This document shows positions 7,608 through 15,879 of a stretch of DNA of 64,000 bases, piece by piece (position 1 is the first letter of the stretch; every line of letters begins with the position of its first letter). The stretch is taken from positions 1-64,000 of the forward strand of contig JBGVEN010000015.1 in assembly GCA_045120135.1 (NCBI GenBank), given 5' to 3'. Source of the DNA: SIG440 sp045120135. Lineage in GTDB: Bacteria; Bacillota; Clostridia; Monoglobales; Monoglobaceae. The position numbers and the translations under genes were made by a program. Under the pieces are notes generated by a model. It was given only the letters and a program-made list of their open reading frames with translations, made no database searches and was not told the origin of the DNA.

Positions 7608-8501
7608 TTAATTATTTCGTCCCATAAGGTAATTTGCAAATTCTTTCAGGAACTTTGCCTTTTCGCCAAAGCATTCAAGAGCCGAAATTGCGTTTTGTGT
7701 AAGCTCCTCTGCCTTAGCACGGGCATTGTTAAGTCCCAAAAGTGTAACATAAGTTGTTTTTTCGTTTTCTGCATCGCTGCCGATTGGTTTGCCAAGCACA
7801 GCCTCATTACCAATGCAGTCAAGAATATCGTCCTGGACCTGAAATGCAAGACCTATATTATCCGCAAATTTAGCAAGAGCCTCAATCTGTTCATCTGTTG
7901 CACCTGTAGCTATTGCTGCCGAAACAACCGGAACCTTAATAAGCGCACCCGTTTTGCGATTATGCATATATGTAAGGGTTTCTTCCTTTACATCAGGCTT
8001 ACCCTCGCTCTCCAAATCAACCACCTGTCCGCCAATCATGCCCTCACAGCCAGCCGCCTTTGCTATCTCACAAACAATTTTCAGAACCTTATCCGCCTTA
8101 AGGGATTTGTATGATGTTAAGTCTGACACAATTTCAAACGCCATAGTTAAAAGTCCATCTCCGGCAAGAAGTGCAGTTTCCTCATTGAACTGCTTATGGC
8201 AGGTTGGCCTGCCTCTGCGTAAATCGTCGTTATCCATACACGGTAAGTCATCATGGATAAGCGAATATGTATGTATACATTCAATTGCAACACCAATTTT
8301 CAGCACATCATCAAGGTCTGCGCAAAGCATATCGCCCACCGCCAACGCAAGCACCGGACGAATTCTTTTCCCCCCAGCTGTAATGCTGTAAGTCATTGCA
8401 TCATATACACTTTTTTGTAAACACTCTCGTTTATAAAACAATCTGTCAATTTCATCATTGACCATTTTGCGGTATATATCAAACTGCTTTTGAAAATCCA
8501 T
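7608..8501 (-). CDS. ispA: Farnesyl diphosphate synthase
   Basis: A trans-isoprenyl diphosphate synthase condensing IPP with DMAPP/GPP to make C15 prenyl diphosphate, the precursor for undecaprenyl and other isoprenoids. At 297 residues it has the usual length. The first aspartate-rich motif is in DDLPCMDNDDLRRG, the second in QVQDDILD, and a conserved GGKRIRP sits near the N-terminus. I start at the ATG that has GGAGG six bases upstream; a GTG four codons earlier lies inside that ribosome site. The gene follows xseB closely in the standard xseA-xseB-ispA order. Confidence 0.94.
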   Translation of the reverse strand: MDFQKQFDIYRKMVNDEIDRLFYKRECLQKSVYDAMTYSITAGGKRIRPVLALAVGDMLCADLDDVLKIGVAIECIHTYSLIHDDLPCMDNDDLRRGRPTCHKQFNEETALLAGDGLLTMAFEIVSDLTSYKSLKADKVLKIVCEIAKAAGCEGMIGGQVVDLESEGKPDVKEETLTYMHNRKTGALIKVPVVSAAIATGATDEQIEALAKFADNIGLAFQVQDDILDCIGNEAVLGKPIGSDAENEKTTYVTLLGLNNARAKAEELTQNAISALECFGEKAKFLKEFANYLMGRNN

Positions 8502-8517
8502 AACTTCCTCCACCGAA

Positions 8518-8754
8518 CTATTCTACTTCAAACGGTGTTTCGCAAATCTCACCATCACTATTTTTCATAAGAACTGTTATTTTTTGCTCGGCTTTTTTTA
8601 ACTGACTTGTACATTCCTTAGTTCTGCGTATTCCTTCCTCAAAAAGTCCAAGCATTTCATCAAGGCTCACTTCGCCGGCTTCAAGCCTTTGAACAATACC
8701 CTCAAGCTCCTTTATATTTTCTTCAAAGCTGACTTCTGTTTTCTTTGTAGCCAT
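8518..8754 (-). CDS. xseB: Exodeoxyribonuclease VII small subunit
   Basis: The small subunit of ExoVII, which associates with XseA to degrade single-stranded DNA. It has 78 residues, the normal size. The family core SFEENIKELEGIVQRLE and the LDEMLGLFEEG helix are present. The chosen ATG follows GAGAGGGG. A longer reading would overlap xseA and adds unconserved residues. It is 16 bases from xseA and ispA on either side. Confidence 0.94.
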   Translation of the reverse strand: MATKKTEVSFEENIKELEGIVQRLEAGEVSLDEMLGLFEEGIRRTKECTSQLKKAEQKITVLMKNSDGEICETPFEVE

Positions 8755-8770
8755 TCTTTTTCCCCTCTCT

Positions 8771-9967
8771 TTATCTAACAATCGTGCTGATTTCACCGTC
8801 CGAGACACGCACCGTCATTGTATCGCCTGTATCTACCTGTTTAATACTTCTGACAACCTCGCCATTGCTGTTTTTTGCAACTGAGTATCCACGATTAAGA
8901 GTTCCAAGCGGACTGAGTCCATCAAGTCTTGATGCTGTAACGCCTATTTCCTGCTGTTTTCTTACAAGGACAGCATGCGTTGCTTTCTCAAGCATTTTGG
9001 TAAGGTGGTCAAGGTATATACTCTTTTCGTTAATCTTTGATACAGGGTCACGAATAACCTGTTTGTCAGAATACATTTTAAGTATCAGCTGTCTGTTATC
9101 CAGTATTTTCTTTGTTGCGTTCTTTATCCGCATCTCGTAGCTTTGGAATTTATCCCTAAGCTCTAACTCCGAGGGTACAGCAAGCTCTGCCGCAGCCGAG
9201 GGCGTTGGTGCTCTTAAATCCGCTGCAAAATCCGCAATGGTAAAATCTGTTTCATGCCCTACTGCTGAAATAACGGGTATTTCACTTGCAAATATTGCTC
9301 TAGCAACAATCTCTTCGTTAAACGCCCACAAATCTTCAATCGAGCCGCCGCCTCTTCCAACAATCAATACATCGACAGACTTTGTTTGGTTAAAATACTC
9401 AATCGCTTTGACTATACTCTCTGCTGCACCATTGCCCTGAACCAAAGCCGGATACAAACATATATCACAAAACGAAAAACGTCTTGTAATAATATTAATA
9501 ATATCCCGTACAGCCGCACCTGTCGGGGCAGTAACCACGCCTATCCGTTTGGGAAAGTCGGGAATAGGCTTCTTAACAGAAGAATCAAATAGTCCCTCTG
9601 CTTGCAGTTTTGCCTTTAGCCTTTCAAACTGTTCGTACAGATTTCCTTTTCCATCTTTGGTCATTTTGTTTATATAAAGCTGGTACTGACCGTCACGTTC
9701 ATAAACAGAAACACGCCCCTCGGCAACTACCTGCATTCCATTTTCCGGTTTGAAATCAAGAGTCATTGCCGAGGTTCGGAACATTACCGCACGGATAACC
9801 CCTGTCTCGTCTTTAAGAGACATATACATATGTCCGGAAGAGTGGTGCTTAAAATTTGAAATTTCACCTTTAAGTTTTATGTTTCCAAAAAGCGGAACCT
9901 GTGCAAAAAGGTCTTTTATAAACAAATTAAGCTGAGTTACAGTAAAGACCTGTTTTTCATAATCCAT
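8771..9967 (-). CDS. xseA: Exodeoxyribonuclease VII large subunit
   Basis: The catalytic subunit of ExoVII (398 residues, normal length). It has an N-terminal OB-fold domain (about 1-100) with KGEISNFKHHSSGHMYMSLKD. The catalytic region follows, with the conserved GRGGGSIEDLWAFNEE motif, and then a C-terminal coiled-coil and tail. AAAGGAGGG precedes the ATG. It sits in a typical nusB/xseA/xseB/ispA group. Confidence 0.96.
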   Translation of the reverse strand: MDYEKQVFTVTQLNLFIKDLFAQVPLFGNIKLKGEISNFKHHSSGHMYMSLKDETGVIRAVMFRTSAMTLDFKPENGMQVVAEGRVSVYERDGQYQLYINKMTKDGKGNLYEQFERLKAKLQAEGLFDSSVKKPIPDFPKRIGVVTAPTGAAVRDIINIITRRFSFCDICLYPALVQGNGAAESIVKAIEYFNQTKSVDVLIVGRGGGSIEDLWAFNEEIVARAIFASEIPVISAVGHETDFTIADFAADLRAPTPSAAAELAVPSELELRDKFQSYEMRIKNATKKILDNRQLILKMYSDKQVIRDPVSKINEKSIYLDHLTKMLEKATHAVLVRKQQEIGVTASRLDGLSPLGTLNRGYSVAKNSNGEVVRSIKQVDTGDTMTVRVSDGEISTIVR

Positions 9968-9982
9968 AGTTCCGCCCTCCTT

Positions 9983-10930
9983 TTATATTTTTGAATTCAT
10001 TCTTCCTATCTGGCAAACGCCAACAGCATTATCAGTTGAAAGCTCCGGCTCTGCGAAGTAAACACTGGGCATATCCGAAAACTCGCCCCGCATAAACCGC
10101 GACGAAGAAACTCCGCCCACCATAAGAACATTTTCTACATTATATTTCTTTTTTGCAGCCTGAACAGACTTTTTCACAGAGTCTGCAATGCATTTCATCG
10201 TACAGTACGCCACGAACGAGCTTTCGCCTCCGGCTTCAATCAATCTTTCGCACCTTGTTTCCTCGCCTGAAAAATTAATATATTCCTCTTTGACACAGGT
10301 TTTAACCTTTGGTTTTTCACCCATAAATTCACACGCCGAATAATCAAGGTATTTGCCGCACGGAAACTCCATACCAAGCTTAACACCTATACGGTCGATA
10401 AACTGTCCTGCCGGCAAATCCAGCGTTCCTCCCACAATTTCACATTCAAATCCGCTACTGTTAGGCTTTGCAAGCAAAAGCTCGGTTGTGCCTCCAGACA
10501 GATGGTATGTCAGAAAAGGCTCTTCCATTATCGAATACTTTCTGCACGAATGTATTGCTGCCATAATATGCCCTTCCTGATGCGATGTTTCAATGTACTC
10601 TGCACTCAAAGCATCCGCAAAAACCCTTGCAAATGACTGTCCTGCCAAAAAAACCGGCATATATGAGCCTTCCACATTTCTCGGTCGCGAGCTGACAGCT
10701 ATGGTTACAGCATCAAATTCACGGAAATTAATCTGTTCTTTTAATTCGTCAAAACAAAGTGGCAGATTTTTGATATGCTGAAAAACCGCCTCGGACTGTC
10801 TGAGGCCGCAATCGCCCTCTTTCACCTTCAGCGGTTTTTTTATCTGTATTACAGCATCGCCTGTATCTGCTGCAACCGAAGTGGTATAACAGCTTGTATC
10901 AATTCCTAAAACAAGTTTTTTGCTACTCAT
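9983..10930 (-). CDS. TsaD/Kae1-like (ASKHA fold) protein, second-type paralogue
   Basis: A 315-residue relative of TsaD (Kae1/Gcp), the tRNA t6A-modification ATPase. Seen: an N-terminal LGIDTSCYTTS phosphate-binding loop, the HQEGH metal site with its spaced histidines (around residue 117), the LSGGTTELLL loop, and STDNAVGV near the end. These match the TsaD metal ligands and nucleotide sites. It is more divergent from true TsaD than expected for the essential enzyme (for example FREFDAVTIAVSSRPRN in place of the usual GPG motif region). Clostridia often carry such a second copy, annotated as peptidase M22, near nusB. I infer a paralogue rather than the t6A enzyme itself. It overlaps nusB by 4 bases. 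Confidence 0.75.
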   Translation of the reverse strand: MSSKKLVLGIDTSCYTTSVAADTGDAVIQIKKPLKVKEGDCGLRQSEAVFQHIKNLPLCFDELKEQINFREFDAVTIAVSSRPRNVEGSYMPVFLAGQSFARVFADALSAEYIETSHQEGHIMAAIHSCRKYSIMEEPFLTYHLSGGTTELLLAKPNSSGFECEIVGGTLDLPAGQFIDRIGVKLGMEFPCGKYLDYSACEFMGEKPKVKTCVKEEYINFSGEETRCERLIEAGGESSFVAYCTMKCIADSVKKSVQAAKKKYNVENVLMVGGVSSSRFMRGEFSDMPSVYFAEPELSTDNAVGVCQIGRMNSKI

Positions 10931-11325
10931 TTTACAGCACCGCTGAGCTTGCCTAAAATACCATTTATAAACGGCGCTGCTTCTTCACCGTCATACTTTT
11001 TAGCAAGGGCAACAGCCTCGTTAACCGAAACGGGTGCCGGAATATCGTCACAATAATCAATCTCATACGCTGCCAGGCGAAGAACAGCAAGGCTCACGCA
11101 GGAAATTCTGTCAATCTTCCAGTCCTTTGAAAGCTCGCCGATTTTTTCATCAATGCCGTCAAGATTTGATATAACACCTCTGACAACCTTTTCAATATAT
11201 TCCTGCTGGTTACCCGGCTTGTATTCCTCTACAAAATCCGCAAGGATTGTCTCAATTTCTTCAGGCTGAAATTTATACTCAAAAAGGAGTATAAACGCAT
11301 ATTCTCTTGCCTTTGTTCTATTCAT
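10927..11325 (-). CDS. nusB: Transcription antitermination protein NusB
   Basis: NusB joins NusE/S10 in rRNA antitermination complexes. It has 132 residues of the expected all-helical pattern, with RTKAREYAFILLFEYKF at the N-terminus. The DRISCVSLAVLRLAAYEI and VSVNEAVALAKKYDGEEAAPFINGILG-type motifs are near the C-terminus. Its stop overlaps the start of the TsaD-like gene, implying translational coupling. Confidence 0.95.
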   Translation of the reverse strand: MNRTKAREYAFILLFEYKFQPEEIETILADFVEEYKPGNQQEYIEKVVRGVISNLDGIDEKIGELSKDWKIDRISCVSLAVLRLAAYEIDYCDDIPAPVSVNEAVALAKKYDGEEAAPFINGILGKLSGAVK

Positions 11326-11346
11326 TTGTATTCACTCAGCCTTTCA

Positions 11347-11781
11347 TTATTCTTCTGTGGTTGCTTCCTCTTCACCATCTTCTGCAGCAGCTTCAACCGT
11401 TTCTGTCTCTGCAACTACAGTGTTTACTCCCTCAATATTTACATTAACAGCAGTAACATTAAGGCCGGTCATTGCCTCAACTTCACTTTTGGTCTTGCCT
11501 TGAATTTCCCACGCAACATCGGGAATTTTAACGCCGTATTCAACAACAACAAACATATCAATCTTAACATCACGGTCATTAACTGTAACCTTAACGCCTT
11601 TTGAGGGATTCTTTTTACCTAAAAGCTCTGCAAAACCACCGGTGAGAGAATTTACCATTCCGTAAACACCGTCAATACTCTTTGCAGCAATAGCGGCAAT
11701 CGTTGCAATTACATCATTGGAAATTGCAATATTTCCATCCTTGTCAATATTTGTATTTAAAACTTTTTCTTCAACGCTCAT
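11347..11781 (-). CDS. Asp23/Gls24 family envelope-stress protein
   Basis: A cytoplasmic Asp23 (DUF322) family protein of 144 residues. The family core runs from GNIAISNDVIATIAAIAAK through the IDGVYGMV strand to the VTVNDRDVKIDMFVVVEYG sheet. It ends with an acidic tail rich in Glu and Ala. In Clostridia a member of this family commonly precedes nusB, as here (21 bases away). Homologues associate with the membrane and affect cell-envelope stress tolerance; the exact role is not known. AGGAGG precedes the ATG and a promoter lies at 11822-11850. Confidence 0.9.
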   Translation of the reverse strand: MSVEEKVLNTNIDKDGNIAISNDVIATIAAIAAKSIDGVYGMVNSLTGGFAELLGKKNPSKGVKVTVNDRDVKIDMFVVVEYGVKIPDVAWEIQGKTKSEVEAMTGLNVTAVNVNIEGVNTVVAETETVEAAAEDGEEEATTEE

Positions 11782-11821
11782 ATTTACCCTCCTACTATAA
11801 TTTAAAGAGTTCTATATTTCA

Positions 11822-11850
11822 AGTATAACATAAACAATATAATTTTACAA
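11822..11850 (-). promoter_or_regulatory. Promoter of the asp23-nusB-xse-ispA operon
   Basis: TTGTAA (11845-11850), 17 bases, TATACT (11822-11827) on the minus strand, about 40 bases ahead of the Asp23-family start codon. Confidence 0.7.
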
Positions 11851-11878
11851 TTCTTTTTTAAATTATTTTTTGTTTATT

Positions 11879-12430
11879 TTACAATGAGAAAATTGCACCG
11901 CAAGCAGCACCGATTGCAATATACAAAAGCGGATGCTTTTTGAATTTAAACACCCCGAACAGCAGTACTGCAAAAAGAATAAGTTTTTTAAAATCTATTG
12001 CGTATATAAGGTTTTCCGCTCCCGCAATAATGAATGTCTGAAAGAAAACGTTAAGCACAGAAACCGCAAGAAGACCCGAAACCGCAGCACGAAGTCCGTA
12101 GAATAGATTCTTTACCATAATACTGTCCCTGAATTTTTCAAGAATTCTGGCAATAATCAATATAACGATAATACTCGGCATAACAAGAGCAACAGTTGAT
12201 ACAATCCCGCACAGCACACCGCCTGTTTGAAAACCGAGGTAGGTTGCCATATTAACCCCGATAGGTCCGGGTGACGATTCGGATACCGCTATCATATTGG
12301 TAAGCTCGTCTGCCGTGAACCAGTCATATTTTGTGGTAAGTTCAAAGAGGAATGGCAAAGTCGCAAGACCCCCGCCAACAGAAAAAAGACCTACCTTGAA
12401 CATTTCTGCAAATAATAAAAGATATGTCAT
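11879..12430 (-). CDS. chrA: Chromate transporter family protein, second half-size subunit
   Basis: A half-size CHR family membrane protein (183 residues, about six hydrophobic segments). The signature LFSVGGGLATLPFLFE is near the N-terminus, with SESSPGPIGVNMATYLGF further on. Full-length ChrA consists of two such halves. In many Firmicutes the halves are separate genes, as here, so the pair should make one transporter. Its ATG overlaps the stop of the upstream half by 4 bases. Some CHR proteins export chromate, but the natural substrate here is unknown. Confidence 0.9.
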   Translation of the reverse strand: MTYLLLFAEMFKVGLFSVGGGLATLPFLFELTTKYDWFTADELTNMIAVSESSPGPIGVNMATYLGFQTGGVLCGIVSTVALVMPSIIVILIIARILEKFRDSIMVKNLFYGLRAAVSGLLAVSVLNVFFQTFIIAGAENLIYAIDFKKLILFAVLLFGVFKFKKHPLLYIAIGAACGAIFSL

Positions 12431-13002
12431 TTTCCGTCCCCTCCTTTTTCCGCTTTTGCCCTTGCTGTAACTGATTTATATATCAATGCGGAAGCGCCTG
12501 CAATTATAACAATTAATATTGTAGATACATTAAAGAATATTGACAGCACAAATGCAACTGCCGCAACCACCCAGGTAAACCAGTCCGAAAGTCCGGCTTT
12601 TCCGATTTTAAGTATTGCCTGAACCAAAATGGCACATACTGCAACACCTATCCCTGAAAAAGCATGCTGTACAACAGGGTTATCATAGATTGCTGATAAT
12701 ACAGAGGCGATAAGAGAAATAATTATTATGGATGGACATATAACACCCAAAGTTGCAACAACTCCTCCTATATTTCCAAATTTTTTGTAACCCACAAATG
12801 TTGCAGTATTTACCGCAATAACACCAGGGGTACATTGTCCAATGGCAAAATAGTCCATAAGTTCTTCCATAGTTGCCCACTTATGTTTCACAACAACTTC
12901 CCTTTCAAGCATAGGCAGCATTGCATATCCGCCACCAAACGTAAGAGCACCAATTTTGAAAAAAGCAATAAAAAGCTTAGTAAGTTCCTTTATTTTTGTC
13001 AT
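12427..13002 (-). CDS. chrA: Chromate transporter family protein, first half-size subunit
   Basis: A half-size CHR protein of 191 residues with several membrane spans. It has the family motif GALTFGGGYAMLPMLERE (about 18-35) and IGQCTPGVIAVNTATFVGY. It is transcribed first, from a promoter at 13034-13062, and is translationally coupled by a 4-base overlap to the second half. The two probably form a heterodimeric anion transporter. Confidence 0.9.
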   Translation of the reverse strand: MTKIKELTKLFIAFFKIGALTFGGGYAMLPMLEREVVVKHKWATMEELMDYFAIGQCTPGVIAVNTATFVGYKKFGNIGGVVATLGVICPSIIIISLIASVLSAIYDNPVVQHAFSGIGVAVCAILVQAILKIGKAGLSDWFTWVVAAVAFVLSIFFNVSTILIVIIAGASALIYKSVTARAKAEKGGDGK

Positions 13003-13033
13003 TCTGTTTTCCTCATTTTTCTAATTTTTATAT

Positions 13034-13062
13034 ATTATATACTAATTGTAAACATATTGCAA
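13034..13062 (-). promoter_or_regulatory. Promoter of the chrA pair
   Basis: TTGCAA (13057-13062), 17 bases, TATAAT (13034-13039) on the minus strand. It is back-to-back with the hlyIII promoter. Confidence 0.75.
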
Positions 13063-13078
13063 ACACTTCTTTCAACGC

Positions 13079-13107
13079 TTGACAAATTTTTTTAAAGGAA
13101 TTATACT
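13079..13107 (+). promoter_or_regulatory. Promoter of hlyIII
   Basis: TTGACA (13079-13084), 17 bases, TATACT (13102-13107) on the plus strand. AGGAGG at 13122 precedes the ATG at 13136. Confidence 0.85.
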
Positions 13108-13135
13108 AGAAAATAACGATTAGGAGGACAATAAT

Positions 13136-13804
13136 ATGTTTAATGCTGAAGAAATTAAGAAAATGAATAATCAGAGTATGGGTGAAGAAATCGCCAACTC
13201 CATCTCCCACGGAATAGGAGCACTGCTTGCAATTGCAGGAACTGTAATCGCCATTATATACGCTTGTCTTCACGGTGACGCACGAAGCATTGTATCCGCC
13301 TCACTTTACGGTTCCGGACTTATTATTTTGTATATGTCTTCCACCCTGTATCACTCAATTACAAATTTAAAAGCAAAGCGTATTTTCCGTATACTGGATC
13401 ACTGCTCAATATATATACTTATATTCAGTTCGTATATTCCGGTTTCACTTTCGCTTATGCGTGGTGCTGCAGGCTGGGTTCTTTTTGGAATTAATGCCGG
13501 CTGTACAGTCCTTGGTGTTACTCTCACCGCAATTAATATGAAAAAATACCATAAGCTTGCAATGGTTTTATATCTTCTTATGGGATGGTCAATTGTATTT
13601 TTAGGTCTTCCTACTCTTATATCACTTCCCAAAACTGCAATCTGGCTTTTGCTTTTGGGCGGTCTTTGCTACACCGGTGGTATTGCATTCTTTGCAATGA
13701 AAAAGCCAAGATATATGCATTCAATTTGGCATATTTTTGTTCTTGCCGGAAGTATTTTGCAGTATTTCGCATTCCTTTTCTATGCACTTCCATATCCCAG
13801 ATAA
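13136..13804 (+). CDS. Hemolysin III / PAQR family membrane protein
   Basis: A seven-helix integral membrane protein of the HlyIII (PAQR) family, 222 residues, the usual size. Family marks are ISHGIGALLAIAGT near the N-terminus, MSSTLYHS in the second or third helix, and HSIWHIFVLAGS near the C-terminus. Their histidines form the proposed zinc site. Close relatives were first named for haemolytic activity, but the cellular role in Firmicutes is unsettled. It begins a plus-strand group with the patatin gene 21 bases downstream. Confidence 0.92.
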   Translation: MFNAEEIKKMNNQSMGEEIANSISHGIGALLAIAGTVIAIIYACLHGDARSIVSASLYGSGLIILYMSSTLYHSITNLKAKRIFRILDHCSIYILIFSSYIPVSLSLMRGAAGWVLFGINAGCTVLGVTLTAINMKKYHKLAMVLYLLMGWSIVFLGLPTLISLPKTAIWLLLLGGLCYTGGIAFFAMKKPRYMHSIWHIFVLAGSILQYFAFLFYALPYPR

Positions 13805-13825
13805 ATTAACAGAAAGGTGAATACT

Positions 13826-14689
13826 ATGAAATTAGGCCTTGTTTTAGAGGGCGGCGCAAGCCGTGCTCTTTTCACTTGCGGAGCCTTGGATGCCTTGCTT
13901 GAAGAAAATATACATGCAGATTATGTAATTGGTGTTTCTGCAGGAATCGCTTACGGAACAAGCTATGTATCAAGGCAGTTTGGCCGCAATCTTGAGTTAT
14001 CGCTCAAATATTTGAACGATAAAAGATATATGGGAATGAGACACTTGCTCAATCCCCACAAACGCTCATATTACAATATGGATTTTGCTTTCAAAAGAAT
14101 TCCTCGCGAGCTCGTTCCCTTTGATTTTAATGCATATACAAAATACAGTAAGGATGTTAAGGTTCTTGCCGGTCTTTCGAATATGAATACCGGGCAGATA
14201 GAATACAAAGAATTGCCTACGGACGACTGGGATTTGCACCTGCAAATACTTTGGGCGAGTTGCGCTCTCCCATTTCTGTTTCAACCAGAGGACATTGATG
14301 GTCAGCTTTATATGGATGGCGGAATTTGCGACCCTATTCCATTTAAAAAAGCATTAAATGATGGATGCGACAAGCTGATAACAATTCTTACTCGTGAACG
14401 GAGTTATGCAAAGCATAGTGATACATCAAGTCGCTTTGCTAGCCGAAGCTTTAAAAAATACCCCGAATTTTCAAAAGCGCTTCTTGAAAGACCGGCAAAA
14501 TACAATTCCGACCGCAACGAGCTTTTTGCTATGGCTGACAAAGGCGAGGCAATAGTAATTACCCCAAAAGACACAACAGGCTTTAAACGGACCGAAAGAC
14601 AGCCGGAGAAGCTGCAGTTTATGTACGACGACGGATATTCTGCAGTTAAAGCAATGATGCCTGAAATCAGGAATTATCTTAACATATAA
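13826..14689 (+). CDS. Patatin-like phospholipase
   Basis: A 287-residue RssA/YlbK-like patatin hydrolase, a probable cytoplasmic lipid acyl hydrolase. The oxyanion loop is LEGGASRALF at residues 7-16. The nucleophile is Ser38 in GVSAG. The catalytic Asp is in MDGGICDP. I start at the ATG that follows AGAAAGGTG; a GTG three codons upstream is in frame but lies within that ribosome site. It probably shares the hlyIII transcript and ends at the hairpin at 14694, which also overlaps the start of dacF. Confidence 0.9.
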   Translation: MKLGLVLEGGASRALFTCGALDALLEENIHADYVIGVSAGIAYGTSYVSRQFGRNLELSLKYLNDKRYMGMRHLLNPHKRSYYNMDFAFKRIPRELVPFDFNAYTKYSKDVKVLAGLSNMNTGQIEYKELPTDDWDLHLQILWASCALPFLFQPEDIDGQLYMDGGICDPIPFKKALNDGCDKLITILTRERSYAKHSDTSSRFASRSFKKYPEFSKALLERPAKYNSDRNELFAMADKGEAIVITPKDTTGFKRTERQPEKLQFMYDDGYSAVKAMMPEIRNYLNI

Positions 14690-14693
14690 ATAA

Positions 14694-14735
14694 CACCTCG
14701 TTAATATATTGGATATTAACGAGGTGAATTTTTTT
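14694..14735 (+). terminator. Terminator whose 3' arm contains the dacF ribosome site
   Basis: A perfect 14-bp stem (CACCTCGTTAATAT at 14694-14707, ATATTAACGAGGTG at 14713-14726), 5-base loop, AA, then seven Ts (14729-14735). It is a textbook intrinsic terminator 5 bases past the patatin stop codon. The GAGGTG at 14721-14726 is also the only plausible ribosome-binding site for dacF, whose TTG start lies at the end of the T run. Any transcript folding this hairpin would hide that site. Confidence 0.85.
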
Positions 14736-15876
14736 GAGGAAAATTTCTTTTATTATATCAATTATTATGCTTATTACATCAATTAATATTTCGTGCTATG
14801 CGATTTCTGCGCAAAGTGCTGTTGTTATGGATTGTAACAGCGGCAGAATTCTTTTTTCACGAAACGGAAACGAAAAACGAGGTATGGCAAGCACGACAAA
14901 AATAATGACGGCAATAACCGCACTTGAAAATGCGGATTTGAGCAAAATCGTAACTATCTCCCCAACAGCATCCGGTGTTGAGGGTTCTTCCATGTATCTT
15001 GCAAAGGACGAAAAGCTTACACTCGAAGAACTGGTTTACGGCTTGATGCTGGTTTCCGGCAATGACGCCGCCACAGCAATTGCAGAGACAGTTTCCGGCT
15101 CTGTTGAGAAGTTTTCTGTGTTAATGAACGATAAAGCAAGCGAGATAGGTGCTCTGAGCACAAGCTTTACCAATCCCCACGGGCTTTCAGATAAAAACCA
15201 TTATACTACGGCAGTTGATTTAGCCAAAATTACGGCTTATGCACTTAAAAACCCCAAATTTTCCGAGATAGTTTCAACAAAGGTAAAAAAGCTTCCGCAA
15301 AGCGAGGACGGTATTGCACGAACACTTGTTAATCACAATAAGTTCTTAAATATGTATGAAGGCTGTATAGGTGTAAAAACCGGCTTTACAAAAGCAACGG
15401 GAAGATGTCTTGTGACAGCTGTTGAGAAATACGGAATGAAGCTCGTTTGCGTAACCTTAAACGCCCCCGACGATTGGAATGACCACAAGCAACTGTATAA
15501 CGATGCATTTGAGGAATACACAGCATTTAAAGTAAAAAATGCCGGTGATAAAATAGCTGATGCCAAAATCAAAAGAGGCACAGCAGATACTGTACCTCTT
15601 GTTGTTTCAGAAAATATTTACATACCGCTCAAGCAGGGCGAAGAACAGCAGATAAATATTGAGCACCGCATATTTGAAGATTTATGTGCACCCATTAAAA
15701 AGGGAGACACTTTAGGCAGTATAGATATCAGCCTTGACGGCAAGCTTTCAGCCGAATTCCCCCTTGTTGCCGCGACTGATATTGCCGAAAAAAAGCAAAT
15801 ATTTAAGAAACCCGAAAATAGCATAATCATCACGGCTAAAAATCTGTTTTTTGCGTGGTTGACCTGTTTTAAATAA
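14734..15876 (+). CDS. dacF: D-alanyl-D-alanine carboxypeptidase (penicillin-binding protein, DacF-like)
   Basis: A secreted serine DD-carboxypeptidase trimming peptidoglycan stem peptides; 380 residues. It has a signal peptide (about 1-24). The SxxK site is STTK at 53-56, the SxN motif is SGN in LMLVSGNDAA, and KTG is in GVKTGFTKA. A PBP5-type C-terminal beta domain follows. The final residues (SIIITAKNLFFAWLTC) are hydrophobic and probably anchor it to the membrane. The start is TTG at 14734, supported by GAGGTG 8 bases upstream and by the signal peptide starting there. No ATG fits. The gene ends 3 bases before the convergent lipoprotein gene. Confidence 0.94.
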   Translation: MRKISFIISIIMLITSINISCYAISAQSAVVMDCNSGRILFSRNGNEKRGMASTTKIMTAITALENADLSKIVTISPTASGVEGSSMYLAKDEKLTLEELVYGLMLVSGNDAATAIAETVSGSVEKFSVLMNDKASEIGALSTSFTNPHGLSDKNHYTTAVDLAKITAYALKNPKFSEIVSTKVKKLPQSEDGIARTLVNHNKFLNMYEGCIGVKTGFTKATGRCLVTAVEKYGMKLVCVTLNAPDDWNDHKQLYNDAFEEYTAFKVKNAGDKIADAKIKRGTADTVPLVVSENIYIPLKQGEEQQINIEHRIFEDLCAPIKKGDTLGSIDISLDGKLSAEFPLVAATDIAEKKQIFKKPENSIIITAKNLFFAWLTCFK

Positions 15877-15879
15877 GTG

